From Onishia taeanensis (GTDB lineage: Bacteria > Pseudomonadota > Gammaproteobacteria > Pseudomonadales > Halomonadaceae), in assembly GCF_013349955.1 (NCBI RefSeq), contig NZ_JABVXC010000020.1, positions 1 to 39,082 of the forward strand: a stretch of 39,082 bases of DNA. The letters are read 5' to 3'. Under the pieces are notes generated by a model. The model made no database searches. It was not told the origin of the DNA and saw only the letters and a list, made by a program, of their open reading frames with translations. The position numbers and the translations under genes were made by a program. Within the stretch, counting starts at the first letter, position 1, and each line of letters opens with the position of its first letter. Of this stretch, positions 1-8,900 are shown one piece after another.

Positions 1-34
1 TCTAAGGTAGGAACTTGATGGGATAAAAACCAAT

Positions 35-66
35 AAAAAAGCCCCACAATGAAAATTGCAGGGCTT
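35..66 (-). terminator. Rho-independent terminator of the integrase gene
   Basis: Read on the minus strand, AAGCCC-T-GCAAT, a TTTC loop, ATTG-T-GGGGCTT and then a run of six T. The stem is nearly perfect and lies about 48 bp past the integrase stop codon, in the right direction. Confidence 0.8.
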
Positions 67-113
67 AGGAGGTAATCTGTCTAGTTACTAGGTCATACTA
101 ATAATTCAGATAT

Positions 114-1346
114 TCATAACCCAATATCCTCAACAACAGGAACCAGTGAGGTAGGCTTAAAATCTTTACCATACCTGTTATTGGTTATTCCTCCTGTTGT
201 ATGACCAAGTAGACCACCTATTAAATTCTCACTGATACCTTTCTGCTTGAGATGGTCAGCAACAGTATGCCGGAAGCTATAGAAATCCTTCCTTTCATCA
301 CCAATCAACCCTATTGACTGTCTCAACCTAGCAAACCATTTAGACGGTTGTGCTGAATATCCGTGTTTCTTATGTCGTGTTAATTCAGGGAATAACCTGG
401 AGGAATCTGCTAGAGAATCTACATACTCAAGGAAACCTAATTCAATAAGCTTACTGTGTACAGGAATCACCCTTTCTGCATTCTCTGTCTTCAAGTGTTG
501 ATCTGGCATGGTCTGTTGAATATGGATACAAGGGATTCCATCAACAACCTTGATATCTTTGGTGTAGAGCTGACATAGCTCATTAAGTCTCGCACCAGTG
601 TATAGACCAAGGTAAGGAAGCCAGTATTTAAAAGGCTTATTCTGGTGCTGTATCGCCTCAAATATCTTGGTTAGGTCATCACCCGTAAAGGTGCTTCTAA
701 AGCTATTTTGCTTCTGTTTTACCTTTATCTTCATACCAGAGAAGGGATTATTGCTCAGGTATCCTTCCCGTTGTGCATAAGTGAAGAAGGCTGAAAGGTT
801 TTTAATATAATTGTTGTAGGTGGTAACGCTAATGGTGGATGTTGCTTCCTTGATGATCGTGTTAAGGCTCTTGTCCCCTTTGATCCTGTTCAACCTTGGA
901 GGCAGCTTTAGGGCAACATCTCGGAAACGTTTGGCATGATCGAGGGTAATGGCCTCAACAGGCATATTCCCAATGATTCTAAAGAAAAGGTTTATTATGA
1001 ACTCTTTGTCATCAATGGTCTTCAGGGAAACCCCTTCTAGGGTCTGGTGGTGTCGGTAGGCTTGGAGAACATCGGTCAGGGTAGGCTTAGGAGGTGCTAC
1101 AGGGCTTACAGGAGGCTTTTGAGGAGGGTTGCTGTTGCGATGGCCTTCCATGAGCTTGGTAGCTTCTATGAGGGCTTCTGCACAACGAATGACAGCTTCG
1201 CGTTTAGATCGTGTACGTAAGGATCGTCTAATTTCTGTCTTGCCGAGGAAGGGACGTTTGGCAGGAGGCACTACCAATCGGAAGTACCAAAGACCGTGGC
1301 GAGAACGGTATAGGTAAGGAGGATTCGAGGGCATTTGGTTCACCAT
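114..1346 (-). CDS. Tyrosine recombinase / phage-type integrase
   Basis: Site-specific DNA recombinase of 410 residues that should catalyse integration and excision of the element. The N-terminus (about 11-50) is a short arm-binding region like those of P4-type and DUF6538 integrases. A SAM-like core-binding domain spans about 90-195 and the catalytic domain about 215-395. Visible active-site residues are R253 (TGARLNEL), K286, R359 and H360 (SFRHT), H382 (LLGH) and nucleophile Y392 (NNRYGK). The first His of the usual HxxR motif is Y356, a variant seen in other integrases. The first ATG at 1346 has no clear ribosome site; Met5 (1334) is a possible alternative. Codon use is AT-richer than in the genes to the right, consistent with transfer. 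It lies in the same orientation as ffs, with its 5' end 66 bp from the ffs 3' end. Confidence 0.93.
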   Translation of the reverse strand: MVNQMPSNPPYLYRSRHGLWYFRLVVPPAKRPFLGKTEIRRSLRTRSKREAVIRCAEALIEATKLMEGHRNSNPPQKPPVSPVAPPKPTLTDVLQAYRHHQTLEGVSLKTIDDKEFIINLFFRIIGNMPVEAITLDHAKRFRDVALKLPPRLNRIKGDKSLNTIIKEATSTISVTTYNNYIKNLSAFFTYAQREGYLSNNPFSGMKIKVKQKQNSFRSTFTGDDLTKIFEAIQHQNKPFKYWLPYLGLYTGARLNELCQLYTKDIKVVDGIPCIHIQQTMPDQHLKTENAERVIPVHSKLIELGFLEYVDSLADSSRLFPELTRHKKHGYSAQPSKWFARLRQSIGLIGDERKDFYSFRHTVADHLKQKGISENLIGGLLGHTTGGITNNRYGKDFKPTSLVPVVEDIGL

Positions 1347-1376
1347 TTTGGATCACTTGAGAGATCGAATGGTGAA
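1339..1376 (-). repeat. Inverted repeat over the integrase start codon
   Basis: TTCACCATT (1339-1347) and AATGGTGAA (1368-1376) are perfect 9-bp inverted arms. Inside them lie two GATC tetramers (1351-1354 and 1363-1366) that can extend the stem. In the transcript the 3' arm contains the ATG at 1346. The hairpin could limit translation of the integrase, or the DNA dyad could be an operator. Function is inferred only. Confidence 0.5.
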
Positions 1377-1412
1377 AAACCCTTCAAAAACAATTCATTG
1401 ACCTGAAATGGA

Positions 1413-1522
1413 GGCGGCCCCGACAGCCACATCCCGGCACACGCATCCATCACTACCGTTGCTCCCTTCCGGGCCTGGCGGGGTTTGCGACTTAGCGTTG
1501 CGGGAGGACCGACGGGGCCACC
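1413..1522 (-). ncRNA. ffs: 4.5S RNA (bacterial signal recognition particle RNA)
   Basis: The minus strand gives a 110-nt RNA whose ends pair (GGUGGCCCCG at the 5' end, CGGGGCCGCC at the 3' end). It holds the conserved SRP apical domain CAGGCCCGGAAGGGAGCA with its GGAA tetraloop. Near the 5' end CUCCCGCAACGCUA, and near the 3' end GUGUGCCGGGAUGU, match the Escherichia coli molecule closely. It binds the Ffh protein and targets nascent inner-membrane proteins. The length is normal (114 nt in E. coli). Its 3' end touches the element carrying the integrase. No strong intrinsic terminator is visible directly after it; only a weak CAAT-GA-ATTG hairpin followed by T-runs (1381-1400). Confidence 0.95.
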
Positions 1523-1601
1523 ATAACGACTCGATTAGTTGCCAAACGACCATTAACTTCAAGGTCTACCAGCTGATTCGCCAGCGCATCGAGCGGGGCG
1601 C

Positions 1602-1630
1602 ACTATAACAGCGGCTCAGGGGGTCCGCAA
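1602..1630 (-). promoter_or_regulatory. Probable sigma-70 promoter of ffs
   Basis: Minus strand: TTGCGG (1625-1630), a 17-bp spacer and TATAGT (1602-1607). Spacing is ideal. Transcription would start about 75 nt before the mature ffs 5' end; a leader removed by RNase P fits, because E. coli 4.5S RNA is processed that way. A second weaker pair (TTGAAG, 17 bp, ACTAAT) lies closer to ffs. Confidence 0.55.
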
Positions 1631-1740
1631 GACCAGATGATTGGCTCTGGGCTCAGGCCAGATGCCATCTTTCTAGTCTAGGCTTATAGGTGTAGCTTGG
1701 TCGTCACCAACAAGACCTCATACCAACGGGAAGAGAGCCA

Positions 1741-2964
1741 ATGCAAAAGGATTCCAACAAGGGCTATATCGCGCTACTCGGCTGGAGCCTGAGTGCCGTA
1801 GAAGCCGCCGAAAACTTCGATCGACGCTACGTGGTCGTGGCCCCGGACTGGGCCGAGGATTATTGCGAAAAGCACGATATTCCCTACGTATCATGGAACT
1901 TCGAGCGCCTCAACGATCGCTCAATGGAGATTGCCGAGACCCTGAAGGGCATGGGCGTCGACGTCGCCATCCCCCTGTTCGAAGAAACAGTGGAGTGGGC
2001 CGGTGCGATCAACTCCGTGCTGCTCGACAGCCCCCGCCTCTATGGCCAGTCGCTGCTGCTGCGCGACAAGGCGCTGATGAAACGTCGTGCTCAGTTGGGC
2101 GGCATCCGCGTGGGCATCTTCGAGGAAGCTCACGACAAGGAAGACGTCATCCGCTTCCTGAAGCGCGTCAATCAGACGCTGCTCAAGCTCGACGGCGACC
2201 CCAATGACCCGATCCACCTGAAGGCTTTCGACAAGGCCGGCTGCCTGGGGCATCGCGTGATCCGCACCCCGGACGAGGTCGATACGATTCCCGAAGAGGA
2301 ATTCCCGGTGCTGATGGAATCGCACCTGGACGGCTGGGAATTCGCGGTGGAAGCCTGGATTCACAACGGCAAGATCGTCTTCCTCAATATTTCTGAGTAT
2401 GTAACGCTTGGCTACTCGGTGTTCGTGCCGGCCTCGCCGGAGCTCGAGAAGTACCGCCCGCAGATCACCGCGCAGATCGAGAAGCTGATCAAGGCCTTCG
2501 ATATCGAGTTCGGCCTGATCCACCCCGAGTACTTCGTCACCAACGATGGCGAGATGTACTTCGGCGAAGTCGCCTATCGTCCGCCGGGCTTCAAGGTCTT
2601 TGAGCTGCTCGAGCGTGTCTACGGCTTCAACGCCTACCAGGCCTCGATGCTGGTCTTCGACCCCAAGACCAGCGAAGAAGAGGTCAAGGCCTTCTTCCCG
2701 AAGGAAGTGGTCGATGCCGACGGTTTTGCCGGCTGCTTCGGCGTCTATCCGCGCCGCCGCGTGGTCAGCAAGCTGGAGATCCCCGAAGAGGTCGAAGATC
2801 ATCCGTACTTCGAGTCCCACGAGCTGACTGCTCCCATGGAAGAGACCGTCACCAAGCGTACCGCTTTCGGCACGCACTGGGGCCTGATCTATTTCAAGGG
2901 CGACGAAGCTCAGCGCATGAAGGATCTTCTCAAGCATATGGAAGACCTTGATTTCTATGTCTGA
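1741..2964 (+). CDS. ATP-grasp domain ligase, substrate unknown
   Basis: A 407-residue cytosolic protein with an ATP-grasp fold, the family that joins a carboxylate to an amine or thiol through an acyl-phosphate. A pre-ATP-grasp region (about 1-105) is followed by a central subdomain with LLRDKALMKRR (106-116) and K161 in HLKAFDKAGCLG. The metal-binding end is HPEYFVTNDGEMYFGEVAYR (261-280). The usual Glu-x-Asn-x-Arg is E276-V-A-Y-R280. Ala instead of Asn at this position also occurs in PurK, so activity need not be lost. There is no signal peptide or transmembrane segment. A GGAAGAG ribosome site precedes the ATG. The next gene, a predicted papain-like hydrolase, starts 47 bp downstream on the same strand, so the two probably form an operon. 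I cannot assign a substrate; amidoligase activity on a peptide or amino acid is a reasonable guess only. Confidence 0.85.
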   Translation: MQKDSNKGYIALLGWSLSAVEAAENFDRRYVVVAPDWAEDYCEKHDIPYVSWNFERLNDRSMEIAETLKGMGVDVAIPLFEETVEWAGAINSVLLDSPRLYGQSLLLRDKALMKRRAQLGGIRVGIFEEAHDKEDVIRFLKRVNQTLLKLDGDPNDPIHLKAFDKAGCLGHRVIRTPDEVDTIPEEEFPVLMESHLDGWEFAVEAWIHNGKIVFLNISEYVTLGYSVFVPASPELEKYRPQITAQIEKLIKAFDIEFGLIHPEYFVTNDGEMYFGEVAYRPPGFKVFELLERVYGFNAYQASMLVFDPKTSEEEVKAFFPKEVVDADGFAGCFGVYPRRRVVSKLEIPEEVEDHPYFESHELTAPMEETVTKRTAFGTHWGLIYFKGDEAQRMKDLLKHMEDLDFYV

Positions 2965-3011
2965 TGTAGGGCGTCATAGAAAGCATGCAAGCCTGATGAC
3001 AAGGAGTCTGC

Positions 3012-5075
3012 GTGACAACGCCACGAGACACGACACCCCAAAGTGAAGCGTTGGAGGCCAGCGAGAAACTCGTTGGCCTTTTGAAGAAATTCGACGACGC
3101 CATCACTTTGCTCAACAACGCGCGCGACTTCGCCAAGCCGGGCAAACTTCCACGAGTGTTGGATACCGCCCGGCGGGTCATGTTGCAGGAAGGCGGCTGC
3201 GCGGCCATCGAGCAACGCGGCCGCGTCCTCGAAGAGGCCGGAATCTTTCAGGGTTCCGACTGGCAAACGCCTCAGCACCTGGTCCCATCCCTCACCACCC
3301 ACGCGCTGACCAGCGCCGACCCCAACATGGTGGTGATCGAATCGCTGAGCGAACTGCGGCTGCTGGCCGTGGCCAAGGGTGATTACATTCACCCGCTCAT
3401 CTCCCTGGAGCAGGCGCACCACTACCTGACCCAGACCCTGGCGATCAACCTCAGGCTGTTGTTTGGTGATCCCACCGAGGCCGAACGCGAAACCCAGGGC
3501 CGACTGGCCGAGGTGCCGCGTCATCTGTTCCGCCACCTGTCCGAACGCATCGGCTATGAGCACATCATCGATCATCTGATCGAGGAAATCTGGCGGATCC
3601 TGGAGCAGCGTCCCATCCAGGTTGAGCCCGTCAAGCAGATGATCACGCAGATCGCTCTCTGCCAGGCCAATCCCGATATTGATCTAGGGGGCAGCGGCCA
3701 GGGCGCCGACCGTTTAGTCAGCTCACTGTTCGGTCCCACCAGAGCCTCTCGTGAAGACCCGGGGCTCGATATCTATCGTGAGCGACTGGCCAGCATGGAC
3801 GCCGCCGCTCTTCAGGGTGAAGCCACCGGCTTTGCGCGCTCCATGCACGATACGGGCCTGGTCTCCGCCTATCATCCCATACTGCTGCGTCACCTGCTGG
3901 ACCACAGCGACCACCTGCTAGCAGAAGCCATGGGGCTTTCCTCCACCGGACGCGATTGCCTGCTTTGCTATCACGAACTGGTCCATGCGCTGATCCGTGG
4001 CGGTGTCTATCCGGAAACACCCCAGGCGGTCTACGGCCTGACTCTGACCCTTGAGCGCGGCATCTTCTACCAGCCCCCGGTGGCGCCGGCCATGTGGCGC
4101 CAGCTGGGGCTGCCGCTCTCTGACTGGTCAGAGGCTCGCCTGAACCTCGCCTTCGGAGAAACCATCTCGCCCAAGGCAAGGCTACTGGAAGGCGTGTTGT
4201 GCATGCTTGGCCTACCGCTGGGCGTCGGCCAGGGCAACAACCCGACCTGCCAATCGGCGCGCGCCCTCTCAATGTGGGCTTACAACGATCCTGACTATCT
4301 GCTCCAGATGGTCGCCTGGGCCGCCCGCGATGACGATATCATCATGCACTTCGAGGGCATGCCGCTGTCTTCCATGGCCAGCCTCTCAGGCGTCGCCCAG
4401 ACCCTGCCGATGGACTTGGACCCGGTATCGCTGATCGTGGTGCCGCACCTGGATCGCATCTATGCGGAAATGGGCCGGCGCTGCATCGGCCGGGAAGGCG
4501 ACCCGCACCGCTGGGTCAATCCGGAGTTCCATGGCTGGTGGTCAGGCCGAGGCTTTCGCATCAATGTCGATGTCGCGACCGGTGAGCTGACGGAGTTGGA
4601 CGATTTCCTGCGCCACTTCTATGCGAGCTACCACCCCTACTACAACGGCAATCAGCCGCTGATTCATCCTCAGCCAGCCGGCATCGCCGTGACCGACACC
4701 GCGGCCCGTTTCATCGGTTGGCATGCGATCACCATCCTGCGCGCCAACCTCGACCCCAATGACGTGATGCGGGTCTACTTCTTCAACCCCAATAACGATA
4801 GCGGGCAGGACTGGGGAGACGGCATCAAGGTCAGTACGGCCGACAACGGCGAGCGCTTTGGCGAGTCCTCGTTGCCCTTCGAGCAGTTCGTGTCGCGCCT
4901 GTATATCTACCACTATGACCCATTGGAGCGGGGTGAGCTGGCCAAGATCACCCAGGAGGAGCTCGACCGAGTGATCGGCTACATCCATCGCAGCTGGGGC
5001 CAGGATCGCATCCCCAAGGGCGAGCTACAGGCGAGCAGCGGGCAAACAGCGCCACAGACGCCACCGGAGAGCTGA
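3012..5075 (+). CDS. Unrecognised 687-residue protein with a predicted papain-like cysteine hydrolase domain
   Basis: I recognise no named family. The first 370 residues or so are mostly alpha-helical with no clear motif. The C-terminal half shows what looks like a papain-like active site in the right order: Q407 and C413 in GVGQGNNPTCQSARAL (six residues apart, as Q19 and C25 in papain), H571 in FIGWHAITI, and N592 in YFFNPNNDSGQDWGDG, followed by a Trp-Gly pair like that after the papain Asn. Papain-fold enzymes cleave or transfer peptide and isopeptide bonds. No signal peptide is visible, so it is probably cytosolic. The start is a GTG at 3012 with AAGGAG six bases upstream. It follows the ATP-grasp gene by 47 bp, which suggests a ligase/hydrolase pair acting on the same bond. 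The catalytic assignment is my own reading and needs a structure prediction; a non-enzymatic role is possible. Confidence 0.75.
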   Translation: MTTPRDTTPQSEALEASEKLVGLLKKFDDAITLLNNARDFAKPGKLPRVLDTARRVMLQEGGCAAIEQRGRVLEEAGIFQGSDWQTPQHLVPSLTTHALTSADPNMVVIESLSELRLLAVAKGDYIHPLISLEQAHHYLTQTLAINLRLLFGDPTEAERETQGRLAEVPRHLFRHLSERIGYEHIIDHLIEEIWRILEQRPIQVEPVKQMITQIALCQANPDIDLGGSGQGADRLVSSLFGPTRASREDPGLDIYRERLASMDAAALQGEATGFARSMHDTGLVSAYHPILLRHLLDHSDHLLAEAMGLSSTGRDCLLCYHELVHALIRGGVYPETPQAVYGLTLTLERGIFYQPPVAPAMWRQLGLPLSDWSEARLNLAFGETISPKARLLEGVLCMLGLPLGVGQGNNPTCQSARALSMWAYNDPDYLLQMVAWAARDDDIIMHFEGMPLSSMASLSGVAQTLPMDLDPVSLIVVPHLDRIYAEMGRRCIGREGDPHRWVNPEFHGWWSGRGFRINVDVATGELTELDDFLRHFYASYHPYYNGNQPLIHPQPAGIAVTDTAARFIGWHAITILRANLDPNDVMRVYFFNPNNDSGQDWGDGIKVSTADNGERFGESSLPFEQFVSRLYIYHYDPLERGELAKITQEELDRVIGYIHRSWGQDRIPKGELQASSGQTAPQTPPES

Positions 5076-5117
5076 AGCACCGCTTCCTCGCCGTTCACCC
5101 ATACACGATCGGCACCG

Positions 5118-5150
5118 GACGGCCTGCGGGATTCTCTCCCGCAGGCCGTC
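5118..5150 (+). terminator. Perfect 14-bp hairpin after the ATP-grasp operon
   Basis: GACGGCCTGCGGGA (5118-5131), a 5-nt loop and TCCCGCAGGCCGTC (5137-5150). The stem is perfect, but only TT follows, so it is a weak intrinsic terminator by the usual rule. It lies 42 bp past the stop at 5075 and ends five bases before the -10 of tlyA. Confidence 0.55.
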
Positions 5151-5155
5151 TTGCG

Positions 5156-5161
5156 TATAAT
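5156..5161 (+). promoter_or_regulatory. -10 element of the tlyA promoter
   Basis: Exact TATAAT, 38 bp before the tlyA start. The -35 position (about 5133-5138) falls in the loop and right arm of the hairpin and is not a good match to TTGACA. Confidence 0.5.
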
Positions 5162-5199
5162 CTCACCTCACCCGTTTCGCTGTTTCCGCCAGAGGCTCC

Positions 5200-5961
5200 A
5201 TGATCCGACTCGACCAGTTGCTCGTCGCCCAGGGCCTGGCGCGCTCCCGCTCCCGCGCCCAGCGCCTGATTCGCCATGGCCGAGTCAGCCTGGCAGGCCA
5301 TCCACCTTTGACCAAGCCCTCGGAAAAACTGCCGGAAGACAGTGCGTTGACGGTCGCCGATGACCCCGAAGAACGCTATGCCTCGCGGGCCGGGCTCAAG
5401 CTCGAGGCCTTGCTGGAGACACGCGGCATGCGTCTCGACGGCAGAGTCGTTCTGGATGTGGGCCAGTCGACCGGTGGGTTCACCGACTGTGCCCTGCACT
5501 TCGGCGCGGCGCATGTGATCGGCGTCGAAGTCGGGCACGATCAGCTCGACCCGCGGCTTCGCGATGACCCGCGAGTCAGCTGTCTGGAAGGGCTCAACGC
5601 CCGCGACATGACCGACTCTCCCGAATTGCGCAAGGCCATGGCGGAGCATGCGCCCGACGGGCTATCGCTTGCCATCATGGATGTATCCTTCATTTCCCAG
5701 ACCTTGATCCTGCCCCAGCTGAGCCAGCTACTGCCGGCCGGTGCAGAGCTGCTGTCGCTGGTCAAACCGCAGTTCGAGGTGGGCCCCGGTAAGGTCAACG
5801 AGCGGGGTATCGTGACCGATGACGCCCTGCTGTCAGACGTCGAGTCGCGGATCCGCGCCTGTTGTGCAGAGCATGGGTTCACGGTGCTGGGCTGGCAGGA
5901 CAGCCCCATTAGAGGCGGCGACGGCAACCGCGAATTTCTGCTGCATGGCCGTCGTGACTGA
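5200..5961 (+). CDS. tlyA: TlyA family rRNA 2'-O-methyltransferase
   Basis: A 253-residue protein with an N-terminal S4 RNA-binding domain (about 2-60) joined to an FtsJ/RrmJ-type methyltransferase domain. The AdoMet-binding loop is LDVGQSTGGFTDC (85-97). The K-D-K-E catalytic set can be read as K67 (SRAGLKL), D161 (IMDVSFIS), K189 (LVKPQFE) and E245 (GNREFLL). Characterised mycobacterial TlyA methylates a ribose of 16S and 23S rRNA; in Gram-negatives 23S rRNA is the usual target. Length is normal. The gene is monocistronic and converges on mscK with only 6 bp between the stop codons and no terminator between them, so the two transcripts probably overlap at their 3' ends. Confidence 0.93.
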   Translation: MIRLDQLLVAQGLARSRSRAQRLIRHGRVSLAGHPPLTKPSEKLPEDSALTVADDPEERYASRAGLKLEALLETRGMRLDGRVVLDVGQSTGGFTDCALHFGAAHVIGVEVGHDQLDPRLRDDPRVSCLEGLNARDMTDSPELRKAMAEHAPDGLSLAIMDVSFISQTLILPQLSQLLPAGAELLSLVKPQFEVGPGKVNERGIVTDDALLSDVESRIRACCAEHGFTVLGWQDSPIRGGDGNREFLLHGRRD

Positions 5962-5967
5962 GCGGCG

Positions 5968-8900
5968 CTAGTCATCCTCGTCTGGCAACTGCCCTTCGAG
6001 ATCAGCTCTCTTGTCGCCCGCTCTCTTGGCCTCCGCGCTCTTAGCTTCCACCCTAGCGCCGCGCGTGTTCTCGTTGTCATCCTGCTTGTCGGTTTGCGCC
6101 GCACGGGCGGGCGGCGCCCCCCACTCGATAGGACCACCCTTGGCATCATGCAGGCGCACATCGAGCTGGTTGAAGGCGATTTCGACACCATGCTCCTGGA
6201 AACGAGACGCAACCTCGACGTTGATTTCATCCGCCGCATACAGCCGATCGATCAATGAATTGACGAAGATGCGCAGTTCGAAATCCAAGGTGCTGGCCCC
6301 GTATTGCAGGAAGAAAACCTGCGGCTCCGGGTCCTTGAGTACTCTTTCATTGTCCTTGGCCGCCTCACGCAGCAGGCGATGCACCAGCGCCAGATCCGAG
6401 CCATAGGCCACACCATAGCTGAGCACCACGCGGGTGACGTTGTCCGATAGCGACCAGTTGATCAGTTGGTCGGTGACAAAGGTCTTGTTGGGGATAATGA
6501 TCTCCTTGCGATCAAAATCCGTGACGGTGGTGGCACGAATACGAATGCGGCTGACGGTGCCATGCAAGTTGCCAAGGGTGATGGTGTCGCCGATGCGCAC
6601 CGGCCGCTCGAAGAGAATGATCAGCCCCGAAATGAAGTTGGCGAATATTTCCTGGAGCCCGAACCCCAGCCCCACCCCCAGCGCGGCGACCAGCCACTGC
6701 AACTTGTCCCAGGTAACCCCGAGGGCTCCCAGTGCCATCACCACCCCACTCCCGGCGATCACATAAGACAACAGCGAGGTAATGGCATAGGCACTGCCCT
6801 GCTTGAGGGCCAACCGCGACAGCACCATCACCTCGAGCAGGCCGGGCAGATTGCGCGCCAGCATCATCGTCAGGGCCACCGTTACCAGGGCGATGAAGAC
6901 ATCCGCCACACTGATTCCAGCAGCGACGCCGCCTTCGCCATTGGTGCCCGCATCTCCGGCCCACACCGCCACCTGATTCAGGTAGCCCAGCACAGTTAGC
7001 AGGTCAGCCCATACCAGATAAAGCAGCAACGCCAATCCCAGCACCAGGATGAGTTTGGATAGACGCAGCGACTGCTGATTGACCTGGTTCATGTCCAACG
7101 GGGGTTCCTCGACTACCTCCATACCGTTTCCCGGCTCATCGCGTTTCAGTGCCCGGCGACGCGCCAGCGCACGGCGATAAGCCAGGCGTCGTGCCGCCAC
7201 CGCCAACCCCCGTACCACGGAGGCTTCGACCACGATCCACGCCCCCAGAAGGTAGAGCGTGATCACGTAACGCGACACTAGGCTCAGGGCCGTGTACTCA
7301 TAGCCCAATACGATCAGGCAAATCAGCAGCAGCGGAACGCCGGCCAGCGCCAAGCCAACCAGCAGGCGCAGTAGCAGGATGCCGAAAAACGGTGTGTGGG
7401 CGGCGATCAGCTTGCTCTGCACCACCGCCATGCTGGCGAGGCCCACCAGCATCAGCAGCAAGGCCAGCGGGTACTGGGACAAGACAATTTCTCCGCCCCG
7501 GGCCACGCTCGAGATCATCAGCACCGGCACCAGCGACAGTCCCAGCCAAAGCAGCAGTCCGGAAAGCCGTGTCGCGTAGGCCGGCGGCCACAGGAAATGA
7601 CGCATCGCCACCCCGTCGCGCACCAGTAGCCGCCTCGCCCAGGCGATACTGCCCCAGGCCAATGACAGTTGAATCAACGCCATCCCTAGCCGCGTCATCA
7701 TGCCCTCTTCACCGACCAGCAGCGCCAGCCCCAGCGATGCAAGCAGCAGCGGGCCGGGGCTTGCCAGCAGCGCATTGAGCGCTATCGCCCGCGGAGTCAG
7801 GGCCTGGGTGTCATACTTAAGGTGTCCAATCTTGTCGTTGAGCAGCACCAGGTGCCGCTTGATCGGAGGACGCAGCAGGAAGAGAGCGACGGCGATCAAT
7901 AGCGGCAGCAACCCCACCAGGCTCCCAAGCCCCGGCCACTGCAAGGGAAATGCCGAGCGCCAGGCGCCCTGCCCCCAGGTGTCGACAAGCCGCGCAGGTA
8001 TCTGGCGCAGCCAGTCCAAATCCAGCGGACGGCTATTGGCAACCCAGAACAGCTGTTCGTCGAGCGTCGCGCGCAACTGCCTGCTGAGGGCCAACAGCTG
8101 CTGCTGATTGAGCTGCAAATCAATGGCCGCGCTCAGTTCCTCGCCATAGGCCTGCTCTAGCTGATCGACCAACTCACGCCGCGATGCATAAAGCCTCTCC
8201 AGAGCAGCGATAAGATCATCCGAAGGCTCGACCTTGGCCGCTGCCAGCTCCTCTCGTGCCAAGGCAGTGGTATCCCGAAGCGCCTCACGCTGGCGGCCCA
8301 GTTCGAACTGTTTGAGGCGCAGGTCGGCGATGTCGTCCTGCAGATTGCGGCGCTGCTCAACCTGCGGCAGCAGGTGTCGCTGTTCGCGCAGGATGCGTGA
8401 CAGCAACAGGCTGCCGCGAATCGCGTCGATTTGCTCATTCAGAGTGCGCTGCAGCTGGCGCACGCGGTCTAGCTGACGACGCACCTCCAGCCCATCGCGA
8501 GCCAGGGTGTTGGAAAGCTCGGTGGCCTTTAATAGCTCGAGGCTCAACTCGCGATTGACCTCTCGCGCCTGTTTGACCACCGGATGCTCGGTTTCCACCT
8601 GCGGGCCGCCGGCTGCTGCCGCTTTGATCGCCTGCTCGGATTGAACGCGCCGCTTGCGGTCGAGCACCGCCTGCAGCATGGCTAGGCGGGCCTCCTGCTG
8701 AGTGATCTGTCGGTTGAGCTGATCCTGGCGCAGCTGGGCGAGCTCACGCAGGCGGGAGTTGGCATTCAGCGCACTCTGCTGATAGCGCAAAGTGAGATCC
8801 GCCAGACGCATCTCGGCGAGTCGCTGCAGCCGCTGAGGGGCATCAGCCGGCCCGTCCGCCAGATTTTCCAGGGCCTGACGACTGCTCTCCAGCGTCCGCA

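Larger units (their letters stand above)
1..1412. mobile_element. End of an integrated element next to ffs (left part outside the window)
   Basis: This stretch is clearly AT-richer than the DNA from about 1412 onwards. It holds only an integrase gene with its own terminator, and it stops where the 4.5S RNA gene begins. An integrase gene beside a small stable RNA gene is the usual layout of a genomic island or prophage end. The other end and the second att repeat should lie left of position 1 and cannot be seen, so the type of element is unknown. The boundary at about 1412 is inferred from the ffs 3' end, not from a repeat. Confidence 0.55.

Noticed and set aside
1921..2937. Long minus-strand frame (338 codons) opposite the ATP-grasp gene
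   Set aside because: It lies wholly opposite a gene with clear family motifs; high GC makes long antisense frames, and it shows no domain or ribosome site.
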